Below are positions 17,642 to 27,008 of a stretch of DNA of 64,000 bases, in pieces; positions within the stretch are counted from its first letter, which is position 1; every line of letters begins with the position of its first letter. Position numbers and translations under genes: made by a program. The notes beneath the pieces are model-generated. The model saw only the letters and a list, made by a program, of their open reading frames with translations. It had not been told where the DNA came from and searched no databases. The stretch is from DATKPC01 sp035524275. Its GTDB lineage: Bacteria; Pseudomonadota; Gammaproteobacteria; Burkholderiales; Burkholderiaceae_F. The DNA is taken from positions 1-64,000 of the forward strand of contig DATKPC010000095.1 of assembly GCA_035524275.1 (NCBI GenBank), written 5' to 3'.

Positions 17642-19399
17642 CTACACGATGCGGCGGCCGTTGGCGCCGGAGATGCCGCGCGGCACCGAGGACAACAGGC
17701 GCCGCGTGTACTCGTGCGCCGGCGCGCCGAAGATCGCATCGGCCGATCCGCGCTCGACGATCTCGCCGCGGTTCATCACGAGGATCTCGTCGGCGACGCT
17801 ACGGATCGCCGCCAGGTCGTGGCTGATGAACAGGTAGCTGATGCCGAGTTCCTCCTGCAGATCGAGCAGCAGGTTGATCACGGTGGCCTGGACCGAGACG
17901 TCGAGCGCCGATACGGATTCGTCGCAGACCAGCAGTTCCGGGCGCAGCGCGAGGCAGCGCGCGATCGCGATCCGCTGGCGCTGGCCGCCGGAGAACTCGT
18001 GCGGGTATTTCGAGAGGCTGGCGCGCGGCATGCCGACGCGCTCGAGCAGGTCGGCCGCCGCGTCGCGCCGCGCCGCATCGTCGGCGCCGATGCGGTGGAT
18101 CCGCATCGGCTCGACGAGGATCTGGTCGACGCGGAAACGCGGATTCAGGCTCGCGTACGGATTCTGGAAGATGATCTGGACCCGGCGCCGATAATCCATC
18201 AGCCGATCCGCCGGCATCGACAGCAGGTCTTCGCCGCCGAAGCGGATCTCGCCGGCCGTCGGCTCGACGAGCCGCATCAGCATCAGGCCGACCGTCGTCT
18301 TGCCGCTTCCGGATTCGCCGACGACGCCGAGCGTCCGACGCCGGGCGATCGTGAACGACGCGTCGCGGACTGCCTCGACGCGGCGGTGCGACAGCAGCCC
18401 CGTCTTCAGCCGAAACTCCTTGCGCAACCCGCGGACCTCGACGAGCGGCGGCCCGGCCGCCGACGTGCGCTCGGCGGCGGGCGCCGGCGCGGCGGCCTGC
18501 GGCACCGGCGCGTCCGGGCCCGCCGCCAGGAACTGCTCGACGACCGGCAGGCGGCGCAGCCGCACGTCGACGCGCGGGCGACAGGCGAGCAGCGCGCGCG
18601 TGTACGGATCCCGCGGCGCGGCGAAAAGGTCGGCCGCCGGCCCCGCCTCGCGCACGCGGCCGTCGCGCAGCACCACGACCCGGTCGGCGATCTCGCCCAC
18701 GAGCGCGAGATCGTGGCTGATGAAGAGCATGCTCATCGCGCGCTTCTCGCGCAGCCGCTGCATCAGCTCGACGATCTGCCGCTGCACCGTGACGTCCAGA
18801 GCCGTCGTCGGTTCGTCGGCGATCAGCAGCTTCGGCTCGCAGGCGATCGCCGCCGCGATCATCACGCGCTGCTGCTGGCCGCCGGACAGTTCGTGCGGGA
18901 AAGCGCGCATCCGTTCGCGCGGATGCGGAATGCCGACCTCGGCCAGCAGTTCCTCCGCGCGCGCCTGCGCCTGGCGCCGCGACAGGCTGGCGTGCAAGCG
19001 AAGCGCCTCGGCGACCTGGTCGCCGACCGTGAAGACCGGGTTGAGCGAACTCAGCGGATCCTGGAAGACGACGGAGATCTCGCGGCCGCGAAGCTGGCGC
19101 AGCCGCTGCGCCGGCGCCTGCAGCAGGTTCACGCCGTCGTAGTCGATGCGGCTGGCGGCGTCGACCTCCGCGTTGTCCGGCAGCAGCCGGACGATCGCCA
19201 TCGCGGAGACGCTTTTTCCAGACCCGGATTCGCCGACCAGCGCGACGGTCGAGCGCGGCGGTATCGCGAACGAGACGCCGCGGACCGCCTCGACCGGCGC
19301 CGCCTTGCGCATCCGGAACGCGACCCGCAGGTCGCTCACCGCGAGCAGGTCCGGCGACGCCGGGGCGCGGCCTTTCGCCGGGCGGTTCGTGGTCGTCAT
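17642..19399 (-). CDS. Oligopeptide/dipeptide-type ABC transporter, fused double ATP-binding protein
   Basis: A 585-residue protein with two complete ABC ATPase domains in one chain, as in YejF-type importers. Domain 1 has Walker A GESGSGKS at 56-63, signature LSGGQQQR and Walker B LLIADEPTTALD. Domain 2 has Walker A GESGSGKT (Lys367), signature FSGGQRQR and LLVCDESVSALD. Both are followed by the H-loop ISHDLA. ATG at 19399 is preferred to the upstream start because GAGGG lies 8 bp ahead and only 10 bp separate it from the permease stop. It energises the two permeases encoded upstream and receives solute from the three binding proteins encoded divergently. Confidence 0.93.
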   Translation of the reverse strand: MTTTNRPAKGRAPASPDLLAVSDLRVAFRMRKAAPVEAVRGVSFAIPPRSTVALVGESGSGKSVSAMAIVRLLPDNAEVDAASRIDYDGVNLLQAPAQRLRQLRGREISVVFQDPLSSLNPVFTVGDQVAEALRLHASLSRRQAQARAEELLAEVGIPHPRERMRAFPHELSGGQQQRVMIAAAIACEPKLLIADEPTTALDVTVQRQIVELMQRLREKRAMSMLFISHDLALVGEIADRVVVLRDGRVREAGPAADLFAAPRDPYTRALLACRPRVDVRLRRLPVVEQFLAAGPDAPVPQAAAPAPAAERTSAAGPPLVEVRGLRKEFRLKTGLLSHRRVEAVRDASFTIARRRTLGVVGESGSGKTTVGLMLMRLVEPTAGEIRFGGEDLLSMPADRLMDYRRRVQIIFQNPYASLNPRFRVDQILVEPMRIHRIGADDAARRDAAADLLERVGMPRASLSKYPHEFSGGQRQRIAIARCLALRPELLVCDESVSALDVSVQATVINLLLDLQEELGISYLFISHDLAAIRSVADEILVMNRGEIVERGSADAIFGAPAHEYTRRLLSSVPRGISGANGRRIV

Positions 19400-19409
19400 C
19401 GCGCGGCCC

Positions 19410-20447
19410 TCATCGCAGCCGCGGATCGAGCGCGTCACGCAGCGCGTCGGTCAACACCGAGAAGGCGGTGACGAAGACGGCCATCAGCGCCGTGGCCGCC
19501 GCCAGCTGCCACCACTTGCCGAGGATGAGTTCCGACTGCGCCTCGTTGAGCATCGTGCCCCACGACACCGAGTCGATCGGCACGCCCAGGCCGAGGAACG
19601 ACAGGATGACCTCCGACTTGATGAAGAAGACGACGAGCAGCGAGACCTGGACCAGCACGACGTGGCTGACGTTGGGCAGGATATGGACGAACATCCGCGA
19701 GCCGTGGCTGGCGCCGATCGCCTCGGCAGCGCGCACGTATTCGCGGACGCGATGCTTCAGGTACTCGGCACGAACCTGGCGGTAGACCGCCGTCCAGCCG
19801 GTCAGCGCGAGGATCAGGACGACCGTCGACGTGCCGCGACCGAGGACCGCGGCGAACGCGAAGATCAGCAGGATCCCGGGCACCGCGGTGAAGACGTTGT
19901 AGAGCCATTCCAGGACGTCGCCCGCGATCCCGCCGAAGTAGCCCGCGACGGCGCCGAACAGCGTTCCGATCGCCGCGGCGAGCAGCGCGGCGAAGACGCC
20001 GATGAGTATCGAAACCTGCGCGCCCTTGATCGCCTTCGCGACGACGTCGCGCCCGAGCCGGTCGCCGCCGAACGGCAGCGTCGCGCGGTGCGGCACGACG
20101 TGCTGCTGGATCAGCGCGGCGCGCGCATCCCATTGGGCGTATTGCGGCGCCAAGGGGTCGACGGCCGAGAGGTCGAGGCGCGGCCCGTCGGGGCGCTCGA
20201 TGCGGATCGATTCGTCGGCGGTCGCCCCCAGGAAGACGGGATTCGCGAACGGGACGCCCACTTCGCGCTGCCAGTCGGCGGCCACGAGGCCGACCGCGCT
20301 GGCCAGCACGAGCAACGTGAACGCGGCGACGATGCCCAGCGCCCACATCGCGGCGCGATCGTCGCGCAGGCGCCTCCAGGCAAGGCGCCAGACGCCGGGC
20401 GACGGGCCGGCGTCCGGTGCGGCCAGGGTGGGGGAGGCGGCGGCCAA
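19410..20447 (-). CDS. ABC transporter permease, DppC/OppC/YejE type
   Basis: A 345-residue inner-membrane protein. One TM helix near residues 35-57 is followed by a periplasmic segment of about 70 residues and then the BPD_transp_1 core with about five helices from residue 115 on. The coupling EAA-type loop is seen as EYVRAAEAIGASHGSRMFVH. The long insertion between the first two helices and the motif FGGDRLGRDV are typical of the OppC/YejE branch. It is 37 bp downstream of the DppB-type permease and forms the other half of the channel. Confidence 0.92.
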   Translation of the reverse strand: MAAASPTLAAPDAGPSPGVWRLAWRRLRDDRAAMWALGIVAAFTLLVLASAVGLVAADWQREVGVPFANPVFLGATADESIRIERPDGPRLDLSAVDPLAPQYAQWDARAALIQQHVVPHRATLPFGGDRLGRDVVAKAIKGAQVSILIGVFAALLAAAIGTLFGAVAGYFGGIAGDVLEWLYNVFTAVPGILLIFAFAAVLGRGTSTVVLILALTGWTAVYRQVRAEYLKHRVREYVRAAEAIGASHGSRMFVHILPNVSHVVLVQVSLLVVFFIKSEVILSFLGLGVPIDSVSWGTMLNEAQSELILGKWWQLAAATALMAVFVTAFSVLTDALRDALDPRLR

Positions 20448-20484
20448 GAGGTGCGCTCCGTGGACGTGGACGGGTGGCCGCCGC

Positions 20485-21423
20485 TCAGTCGAGGCGGACG
20501 CGCGGGTCGACCGCCTTGTACAGCAGGTCGGTCGCCAGGTTGATGAGCATCGTCAGCACCGCAAGGTAGATCGTCACGGCCTGGATCACCGGATAGTCGC
20601 TGCGGTTGACCGCGAGCAGGATCTCGCGCCCCAGCCCCGGGATCGAGAAGAACACCTCGATCAGGAACGAGCCGACGATGACGCCCGGAAGCTCCGTCGA
20701 GATGTTCGTCAGGATCGGGATGGCGGCATTGCGCATCACGTGCACGAGCAGCACGCGCGCCTCGGAGGCGCCGCGGGCGCGCGCCGTGCGCACGTAGTCG
20801 TGGCCCATCTCGTCGAGGAAGAAGCTGCGGTACAGGCGCGTCGTCGGCGCGATGCTGACGAACATCGCCAGCAGCACCGGAAGCGGCGCATAGCGCGCGA
20901 GGTTCGTCCAGACCGAATCGCTCCAGCCCTGGATCGGGAACCACGCGAGGCGAAAACCGAACAGCCACTGGCCGACCAGGACATAGACGAGGAATGAAAT
21001 CGACAGCGCCACGGTCGTGGTCGCCATCACGGCGCGATCGGTCAGCGATCCGCGGACCGTGGCAACTGCCAGTCCGATCGGGATCGAGACGACGGTCTGC
21101 AAGACGAGGATCGGGATCATCACGGTCAGCGTCGCCGGCAATCGCGTCTCGAACAGGTGGGCGACCGACTCGTTGGTCGCCCAGCTCTTGCCCCAGTCCA
21201 GCGTCAGCAGCTCGCGGACGAAGATCCCGAGCTGGATCCACCACGGCCGGTCGAGTCCCAGCGTGTGGCGGATCGCCTCGACCTGTTGCGGCGTCGCACC
21301 AAGACCGGCGATGATCGTCGCCGGATCGCCGCCGAACCACTTGAACAGGAAAAAGACAAGCAGGATCACGCCGGCCAGCGTCGGGACCATCTGCCACAGT
21401 CGGCGTACGGCGTAGGCGAGCAC
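20485..21423 (-). CDS. ABC transporter permease, DppB/OppB/YejB type
   Basis: A 312-residue inner-membrane permease with about six TM helices. The N-terminus LAYAVRRLWQMVPTLAGVIL and the DYVRTARARGASEARVLLVH coupling loop are typical of DppB-like proteins. The start codon is GTG at 21423. It is the first gene of the minus-strand transporter operon (permease, permease, fused ATPase, FFLxELYG protein, cyclase) and is divergent from the binding-protein operon. Confidence 0.92.
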   Translation of the reverse strand: MLAYAVRRLWQMVPTLAGVILLVFFLFKWFGGDPATIIAGLGATPQQVEAIRHTLGLDRPWWIQLGIFVRELLTLDWGKSWATNESVAHLFETRLPATLTVMIPILVLQTVVSIPIGLAVATVRGSLTDRAVMATTTVALSISFLVYVLVGQWLFGFRLAWFPIQGWSDSVWTNLARYAPLPVLLAMFVSIAPTTRLYRSFFLDEMGHDYVRTARARGASEARVLLVHVMRNAAIPILTNISTELPGVIVGSFLIEVFFSIPGLGREILLAVNRSDYPVIQAVTIYLAVLTMLINLATDLLYKAVDPRVRLD

Positions 21424-21532
21424 GGTCCTAGAATGAGAGCGGCGCGGATCGCGCCGGCGCGGATTCTATCGGCCTTTGCCGGCGTCAGTACGATCCGGCA
21501 GGGAACAACGGTTCGAATCTTCCGAGCTCCAG
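21424..21532. promoter_or_regulatory. Divergent promoter region between permease and binding-protein operons
   Basis: TAGAAT, a frequent -10 form, occurs on the plus strand at 21429-21434 and on the minus strand at 21468-21463. If both are used, the two transcripts would overlap at their 5' ends. I see no clear -35 hexamers or operator palindrome, so this is tentative. Confidence 0.35.
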
Positions 21533-23368
21533 GTGTCCGTGTCCGGCAACGCCTCCTCGCCCGCCCGTCGCCTGCGGTTCCTGGCGCCGATCCTCGTCCT
21601 GCTGGCCGCGACCGCCGCCGCGACGGCCTCGGCCGCCGTCCTGCGCTACGCGTTCGAACGTGCCGAGACGGGCTTCGATCCGGCGCAGATCTCCGACGAC
21701 TATTCGCGGACGATTGCCGCCAACCTCTTCGACGCGCCGCTGCGCTACGCGTACCTCGGGCCGCCGGGGACGCTGGAACCGAACACGACCGCGACGCTGC
21801 CCGTCGTCTCGCCCGACTTCCGCGTCTTCACGTTGACGTTGCGGCCCGGCATCTATTTCGCCGACGATCCGGCCTTCGGCGGCAGGCGCCGCGAACTCGT
21901 CGCCGCGGACTACGTCTACACGATCAAGCGCTTCGCGGACCCGCGGTGGAAGAGCCCGGTCTGGAGCTCGATCGAGGAGGTCGCGATCGTCGGCCTGAAG
22001 GCGGCCCGCGATGCCGCGCAGGCATCCGGTCGCTTCGACTACGACGCGGCCGTCGCGGGCCTGCAGGTGCTGGACCGCTATCGATTCCGGATCACGCTCG
22101 AACGCCCCGCGCCGCACTTCGTCGACCTGCTCGCCGACCCCTCGCAACTGGGTGCCGTCGCCCGCGAGGTGGTCGAGCGCTACGGCGATGCGGTCACCGA
22201 GCACCCGGTCGGCACCGGGCCGTTCGTCCTGGCGCACTGGCGCCGCTCGTCGCTGATCGTCCTGGACCGCAACCCCGGCTACCGCGACGAGACCTATCCG
22301 CCGGCGCCGCCCGGCGCCGACGACCGCGCCCGGGCGCTCGCGCGCGACTTTTCCGGGCGCCGGCTGCCGATGGTCGATCGCGTCGAGATCACGCCGATCG
22401 AGGAAAACCAGCCGCGCTGGCTGGCGTTCCTGGACGCGGAGCACGACGTGCTCGAACGGATGCCGCTGCAGCTGGCGCCACTCGCAGTCAAAAGAACGGC
22501 GGCCGGGACGGCACCGACGCCGCTGCTGGATCGCCGCGGGATACGGATCGTGCGGCGTCCGGAGATCGACGTGACGCTCGCCGTCTACAACATGGACGAT
22601 CCGGTCGTCGGCGGCTATGGTCCGCCGCAGGTCGCGCTTCGCCGCGCGCTGAATCTCGGCCTCAATGTCGACGACGTGATCCGGCTCGTCTATGCCTACC
22701 AGGGGACGCCGGCGCAGACGCTGATGCAGCCGGGCACCTCGTCCTACGATCCGTCGTGGCGCACCGAGAACGGCGACTACGATCCGGCGCGTGCCAATGC
22801 GCTGCTCGACGTCTACGGCTACGTGCCCGGGCCCGACGGCTGGCGGCGGACGCCGGCGGGCGCGCCGCTCGTGCTCACGATGACGCTCACGCCGGACCAG
22901 GCGGGCCGGCAACTGGCGGAGATCGCGCGGCGCTCCTTCAGGGTCCTTGGCGTGCACGTCGAATTCCGCTTCGGCCAATGGCCGCAGAACCTGCGGCGGG
23001 TGCAGCAGGGAGACTTCCAGATCTGGACCGTCGCGATGAGCGCCAACAGCCCGAACAGCCAGGACGTGATGCGGCTCGCCTTCAGCGGATCGATCGGCGC
23101 CTACGACCTGTGCCGGATGAACCTGCCGGCCTACGACGCGCTGTATCGCGAGGCGACGCGGCAGCCGGACGGTCCGGAACGCTCCGCGACGCTGCAGCGG
23201 ATGAACGAGCTCGAGGTCGCCTACGCGCCGATGAAGGCGATCGCCCACCGGTACAAGATCGACCTGGTGCACCCCTGGGTGCGCGGTTACCTCGACACGC
23301 CCTACATCTACGACTGGTGGCGCTACGTCGACATCGACGCGCGGCGGCTCGCGGAGGACGGGCGATGA
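21533..23368 (+). CDS. Periplasmic substrate-binding protein 1 (SBP_bac_5 family)
   Basis: A 611-residue extracytoplasmic solute-binding protein of the peptide/nickel class. The signal peptide has a basic start (PARRLRF) and an Ala-rich hydrophobic stretch, ending near ASAA. The mature part starts LRYAFERAETGFDPAQ, a pattern shared with the next two genes; other shared blocks are GIYFADDPAFGG, EHPVGTGPF and RTENGDYDP. The start is uncertain: GTG at 21533 or 21539 is likelier than the TTG at 21476. It is the first of three tandem paralogues. Its stop overlaps the next start (ATGA). Substrate unknown; oligopeptides are the family default. Confidence 0.88.
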   Translation: MSVSGNASSPARRLRFLAPILVLLAATAAATASAAVLRYAFERAETGFDPAQISDDYSRTIAANLFDAPLRYAYLGPPGTLEPNTTATLPVVSPDFRVFTLTLRPGIYFADDPAFGGRRRELVAADYVYTIKRFADPRWKSPVWSSIEEVAIVGLKAARDAAQASGRFDYDAAVAGLQVLDRYRFRITLERPAPHFVDLLADPSQLGAVAREVVERYGDAVTEHPVGTGPFVLAHWRRSSLIVLDRNPGYRDETYPPAPPGADDRARALARDFSGRRLPMVDRVEITPIEENQPRWLAFLDAEHDVLERMPLQLAPLAVKRTAAGTAPTPLLDRRGIRIVRRPEIDVTLAVYNMDDPVVGGYGPPQVALRRALNLGLNVDDVIRLVYAYQGTPAQTLMQPGTSSYDPSWRTENGDYDPARANALLDVYGYVPGPDGWRRTPAGAPLVLTMTLTPDQAGRQLAEIARRSFRVLGVHVEFRFGQWPQNLRRVQQGDFQIWTVAMSANSPNSQDVMRLAFSGSIGAYDLCRMNLPAYDALYREATRQPDGPERSATLQRMNELEVAYAPMKAIAHRYKIDLVHPWVRGYLDTPYIYDWWRYVDIDARRLAEDGR

Positions 23369-25191
23369 GCGTGCCGCAGGGGCGCGCCTGGCGCGCGGCC
23401 GCCATCGCGCTGTCCGCGGCGCTTTCCACGGCGCTGCCCGCGACGGCGGGCCCGGCCGAGGCGGCGCCGAAGGTGCTGCGCTACGCCTTCGAGATCGCCG
23501 AGACCGGATTCGACCCGGCGCAGATCTCCGACCTGTATTCGCGCGACATCGCTGCCAACATCTTCGATGCGCCGCTGCATTTCGCATGGCTGGGACGCGC
23601 CGGCGAGCTGACGCCGAACACCGCGGCCTCGCTGCCGGAGATCTCGCCGGACTTCAGGACCTTCACGTTCGCGCTGAAGCCCGGGATCTACTTCGCCGAC
23701 GATCCGGCCTTCGGCGGCAAGCGCCGCGAGCTCGTCGCCGCCGACTACGTCTATTCGATCAAGCGCATCGCGGATCCGCGCTGGAAGAGTCCGACGTGGA
23801 GCGCCGTCGAGGAAGCCGCGATCGTCGGCCTGAAGGCGGCGCGCGACGCCGCGACGCGGAGCGGGCATTTCGACTACGACGGCGACGTCGAGGGCCTGCG
23901 GGTGCTGGACCGCTACCGGTTCCGCGTCACGCTCGAGCGCCCGATGCCGCACTTCGCCGACAACCTCGCCGATCCGTCGCTCTTCGGCGCGGTGGCCCGC
24001 GAAGTCGTCGAGCGCTATCCGGACGCGATGATGGAGCATCCGGTCGGGACGGGCCCTTTCCGTCTCGCCGAGTGGCGCCGTTCATCGCGGGTCGTGCTGG
24101 AGCGCAACCCCGGCTATCGCGACGAGCCCTATCCGGTCGCGGCGCCCGATGCCGACGCCGCGTCGCGCGAGCTGGCGCGCCGCTTCGCCGGTCGGCGCCT
24201 GCCGATGATCGATCGCGTCGAGATCTCGCCGATCGAGGAAAGCCAGCCGCGCTGGCTCGCGTTCCTCAATGACGAGCACGATCTCCTCGAACGGATGCCG
24301 CGCGACCTGGCGACGCTCGCCGTCGCCGGCGCGATGCCGACGCCGACGCTGCAGCGGCGCCACGTGCAGGTGCTGCGGGCGCCGGAGATCGACGTCACGA
24401 TCCTCGTCTACAACATCGACGACGCGGCCATCGGCGGCTACGCGCCGGCTCAGGTCGCGCTGCGTCGCGCGATCAACCTGGGCTTCAATGTCGACGAGGT
24501 GATCCGGTCGATCTACCGCTACCAGGCCGTGCCGGCGCAGACGCTGGTGCAGCCGGGCACCGCGCTGTACGACGCCACGATCCGCACCGAGAACGGCGAC
24601 TACGATCCGGTGCGCGCCAACGCGCTGCTCGACATCTACGGCTATCGGCGCGGCGCCGACGGCTGGCGGACGCGCCCGGACGGCGCGCCGCTCGCGCTGG
24701 CGATGATGCTGACGCCCGACCAGCAGGACCGGCAGTACGCCGAAATCGCCAGGAAGTCGTTCGATGCGCTCGGGCTGAAGATCGACTTCACGTTCGGGAA
24801 GTGGCCCGAGAACCTGCGACGCGCGCAGCAGGGCGAGTTCCAGATCTGGCCCGTCGCGCTGAGCGCGGCGGGCCCCGACAGCCAGGACGTGATGCGACTT
24901 GCCTACAGCGGATCGATCGGCGCCTACGACCTGTCGCGAATCAAGCTGCCCGCCTACGATGCGTTGTATCTTCAGGCGGCGCAGCTGCCCGACGGCCCCG
25001 CGCGGGCGGCTATCCTGCGCCGGATGAACGAATTGGAAATCGCCTACGCCCCGATGAAGGCCGTTGCCCACCGCTTCAAGATCGACCTGGCGCAGCCCTG
25101 GGTCCAGGGCTACCGCATCGTGCCCTTCGTCCGCGACTGGTGGCGCTACGTCGACGTCGATGCGGCGGCGCAGGCGCGCGCGACGCCGTGA
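23365..25191 (+). CDS. Periplasmic substrate-binding protein 2 (SBP_bac_5 family)
   Basis: A 608-residue paralogue of the flanking proteins, with its own Sec signal peptide (residues 1-33, hydrophobic Ala-rich, ending near AEAA). The mature N-terminus LRYAFEIAETGFDPAQISD and the C-terminal ending RDWWRYVDVD match its neighbours. Differences lie mostly around the middle pocket region (for example MMLTPDQQDRQ against MTLTPDQAGRQ and MNTEPDQRSRL), which could change ligand preference. The ATG at 23365 overlaps the preceding stop by 4 bp, so the genes are translationally coupled. Confidence 0.9.
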   Translation: MSVPQGRAWRAAAIALSAALSTALPATAGPAEAAPKVLRYAFEIAETGFDPAQISDLYSRDIAANIFDAPLHFAWLGRAGELTPNTAASLPEISPDFRTFTFALKPGIYFADDPAFGGKRRELVAADYVYSIKRIADPRWKSPTWSAVEEAAIVGLKAARDAATRSGHFDYDGDVEGLRVLDRYRFRVTLERPMPHFADNLADPSLFGAVAREVVERYPDAMMEHPVGTGPFRLAEWRRSSRVVLERNPGYRDEPYPVAAPDADAASRELARRFAGRRLPMIDRVEISPIEESQPRWLAFLNDEHDLLERMPRDLATLAVAGAMPTPTLQRRHVQVLRAPEIDVTILVYNIDDAAIGGYAPAQVALRRAINLGFNVDEVIRSIYRYQAVPAQTLVQPGTALYDATIRTENGDYDPVRANALLDIYGYRRGADGWRTRPDGAPLALAMMLTPDQQDRQYAEIARKSFDALGLKIDFTFGKWPENLRRAQQGEFQIWPVALSAAGPDSQDVMRLAYSGSIGAYDLSRIKLPAYDALYLQAAQLPDGPARAAILRRMNELEIAYAPMKAVAHRFKIDLAQPWVQGYRIVPFVRDWWRYVDVDAAAQARATP

Positions 25192-27008
25192 ACGCGACCG
25201 TCCGGACGCTGCGGCGCGGCCTCGCGGCGGCCGCGCTGTCGCTCGCCGCGGCGGGGCTCGCCGTGCTGCCGGTCCGCGCCGCGGACAAGGTCCTGCGCTA
25301 CGCCTTCGAGATCGCGGAAACCGGTTTCGACCCGGCGCAGGTCTCCGACCTCTACTCGCGCAACATCACGGCGAACCTCTTCGATGCGCCGCTGCGCTAC
25401 GCCTGGCTGGCGCCGCCGGGAACGCTGGAGCCGGCCACCGCCGCGTCGCTGCCGGAGGTCGCCGACGATTTCCGGTCGTTCACCTTCACGCTGCGTCCGG
25501 GCATCTACTTCGCCGACGACCCGGCGTTCCACGGCGCGCGCCGCGAACTCGTCGCCGCCGACTACGTCTACTCGATCAAGCGCATCGCGGATCCGCGCTG
25601 GAAGAGCTCGACCTGGGGCCAGTTCGAGGAGGTCCATGTCGTGGGCCTCAATGCCGCGCACGACGAGGCCGTCCGGACCGGGCACTTCGACTATGACCGC
25701 GCGATACCCGGCCTGCAGGTTCTCGACCGCTACCGGTTCCGCGTCGTGCTGGAACATCCGGCGCCGCGATTCCCGCATATCCTCGCCGACCCGTCGGTCT
25801 GCGGCGCGGTCGCGCGCGAGGTCGTCGAGCGGTACGGCGACGCGATCATGGAGCACCCGGTCGGCACCGGGCCGTACCGGCTCGCCGACTGGCGCCGCTC
25901 CTCGCGGATCGTGCTGGAGCGCAATCCGGGCTATCGCGACGAGACGTTCCCTGTCGCGCAGCCGGGCGCCGACGACGACCAGCAGGCGCTCGCGCGGCAG
26001 TTCGCCGGCCGTCGCGTGCCGATGCTCGACCGCGTCGAGATCTCGCCGATCGAGGAAAGCCAGCCGCGCTGGCTCGCCTTCATCAACGGGGAGTACGACT
26101 TCATGGAGCGGATGCCGCGCGACCTGACGCAGCTCGCGCTGCAGGGCGCGCAGCCGACGCCGCTGCTGCAGCGGCTGAAGATCCAGCTGATCCGGCGCCC
26201 GGAGATCGACGTCACGCTGGTCGTCTACAACATGCAGGACCCGATCGTCGGCGGCTACGCGCCGGCGCAGGTGGCGCTGCGCCGCGCGCTGAACCTCGGG
26301 ATCAACGTCGACGAGATGATCCGCTCGATCTACAAGTACCAGGCGTTTCCGGCGCAGACGCTGGTCCAGCCCGGCACCTACGGGTACGACGCGCAGCTGC
26401 GTACGGAAAACGGCGATTACGATCCGGCGCGTGCCAATGCGCTGCTCGACCTCTACGGGTATCGCCGCGGCGCCGACGGCTGGCGCACGCGGCCGGACGG
26501 GACGCCGCTCGCGATCGAGATGAATACCGAGCCGGACCAGCGCTCGCGGCTCACCGACGAGATCTTCAAGAAGTCGTTCGACGCGCTCGGCGTGCGCATC
26601 CTCTTCAAGCCCGCCAAATGGCCGGAGAACCTGAAGATGGTCGAGAACGGCCAGTTCCAGGCCTGGATCCTCGGCTGGTCGGCGAGCGACCCGGACAGCG
26701 CCGGGTCGCTTCGGCTCTCGTACGGCCCGGCGATCGGCGGCGACAACATGTGCCGCATGCAGCTCGCGGACTACGACCGCGATTTCCAGCGCGCGGCGAC
26801 GCTGCCGGACGGTCCGGAGCGGCTGGCGCTGGTGCGCCGGCTGCAGGAGTACCAGGTCGCGTATGCGCCGATGAAGGCGCTCACGCATCGCTTCAAGATC
26901 GACCTCGCATACCCGTGGGTCCAGGGCTACCGCAAGCAGCCCTTCATTCGCGACTGGTGGCGCTACGTCGACATCGATCCGGCGCAGCGGCCGCGACCGC
27001 CCTCGTGA
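25188..27008 (+). CDS. Periplasmic substrate-binding protein 3 (SBP_bac_5 family)
   Basis: A 606-residue third paralogue. GTG at 25188 overlaps the previous TGA stop. The signal peptide ends near VRAAD. It shares the LRYAFEIAETGFDPAQ start and RDWWRYVDID end with the others but differs most in the last third (FKPAKWPENLKMVENG, GWSASDPDSAGSLRLSYG), so it is the most diverged in the C-terminal lobe. Its own stop overlaps the start of the lipase gene by 4 bp. It is expected to deliver a related ligand to the same permease pair. Confidence 0.9.
   Translation: MNATVRTLRRGLAAAALSLAAAGLAVLPVRAADKVLRYAFEIAETGFDPAQVSDLYSRNITANLFDAPLRYAWLAPPGTLEPATAASLPEVADDFRSFTFTLRPGIYFADDPAFHGARRELVAADYVYSIKRIADPRWKSSTWGQFEEVHVVGLNAAHDEAVRTGHFDYDRAIPGLQVLDRYRFRVVLEHPAPRFPHILADPSVCGAVAREVVERYGDAIMEHPVGTGPYRLADWRRSSRIVLERNPGYRDETFPVAQPGADDDQQALARQFAGRRVPMLDRVEISPIEESQPRWLAFINGEYDFMERMPRDLTQLALQGAQPTPLLQRLKIQLIRRPEIDVTLVVYNMQDPIVGGYAPAQVALRRALNLGINVDEMIRSIYKYQAFPAQTLVQPGTYGYDAQLRTENGDYDPARANALLDLYGYRRGADGWRTRPDGTPLAIEMNTEPDQRSRLTDEIFKKSFDALGVRILFKPAKWPENLKMVENGQFQAWILGWSASDPDSAGSLRLSYGPAIGGDNMCRMQLADYDRDFQRAATLPDGPERLALVRRLQEYQVAYAPMKALTHRFKIDLAYPWVQGYRKQPFIRDWWRYVDIDPAQRPRPPS

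Noticed and set aside
25146..26888. Long minus-strand frame opposite the third binding-protein gene
   Set aside because: Antisense to a clear SBP_bac_5 gene, with composition typical of a GC-rich complement.
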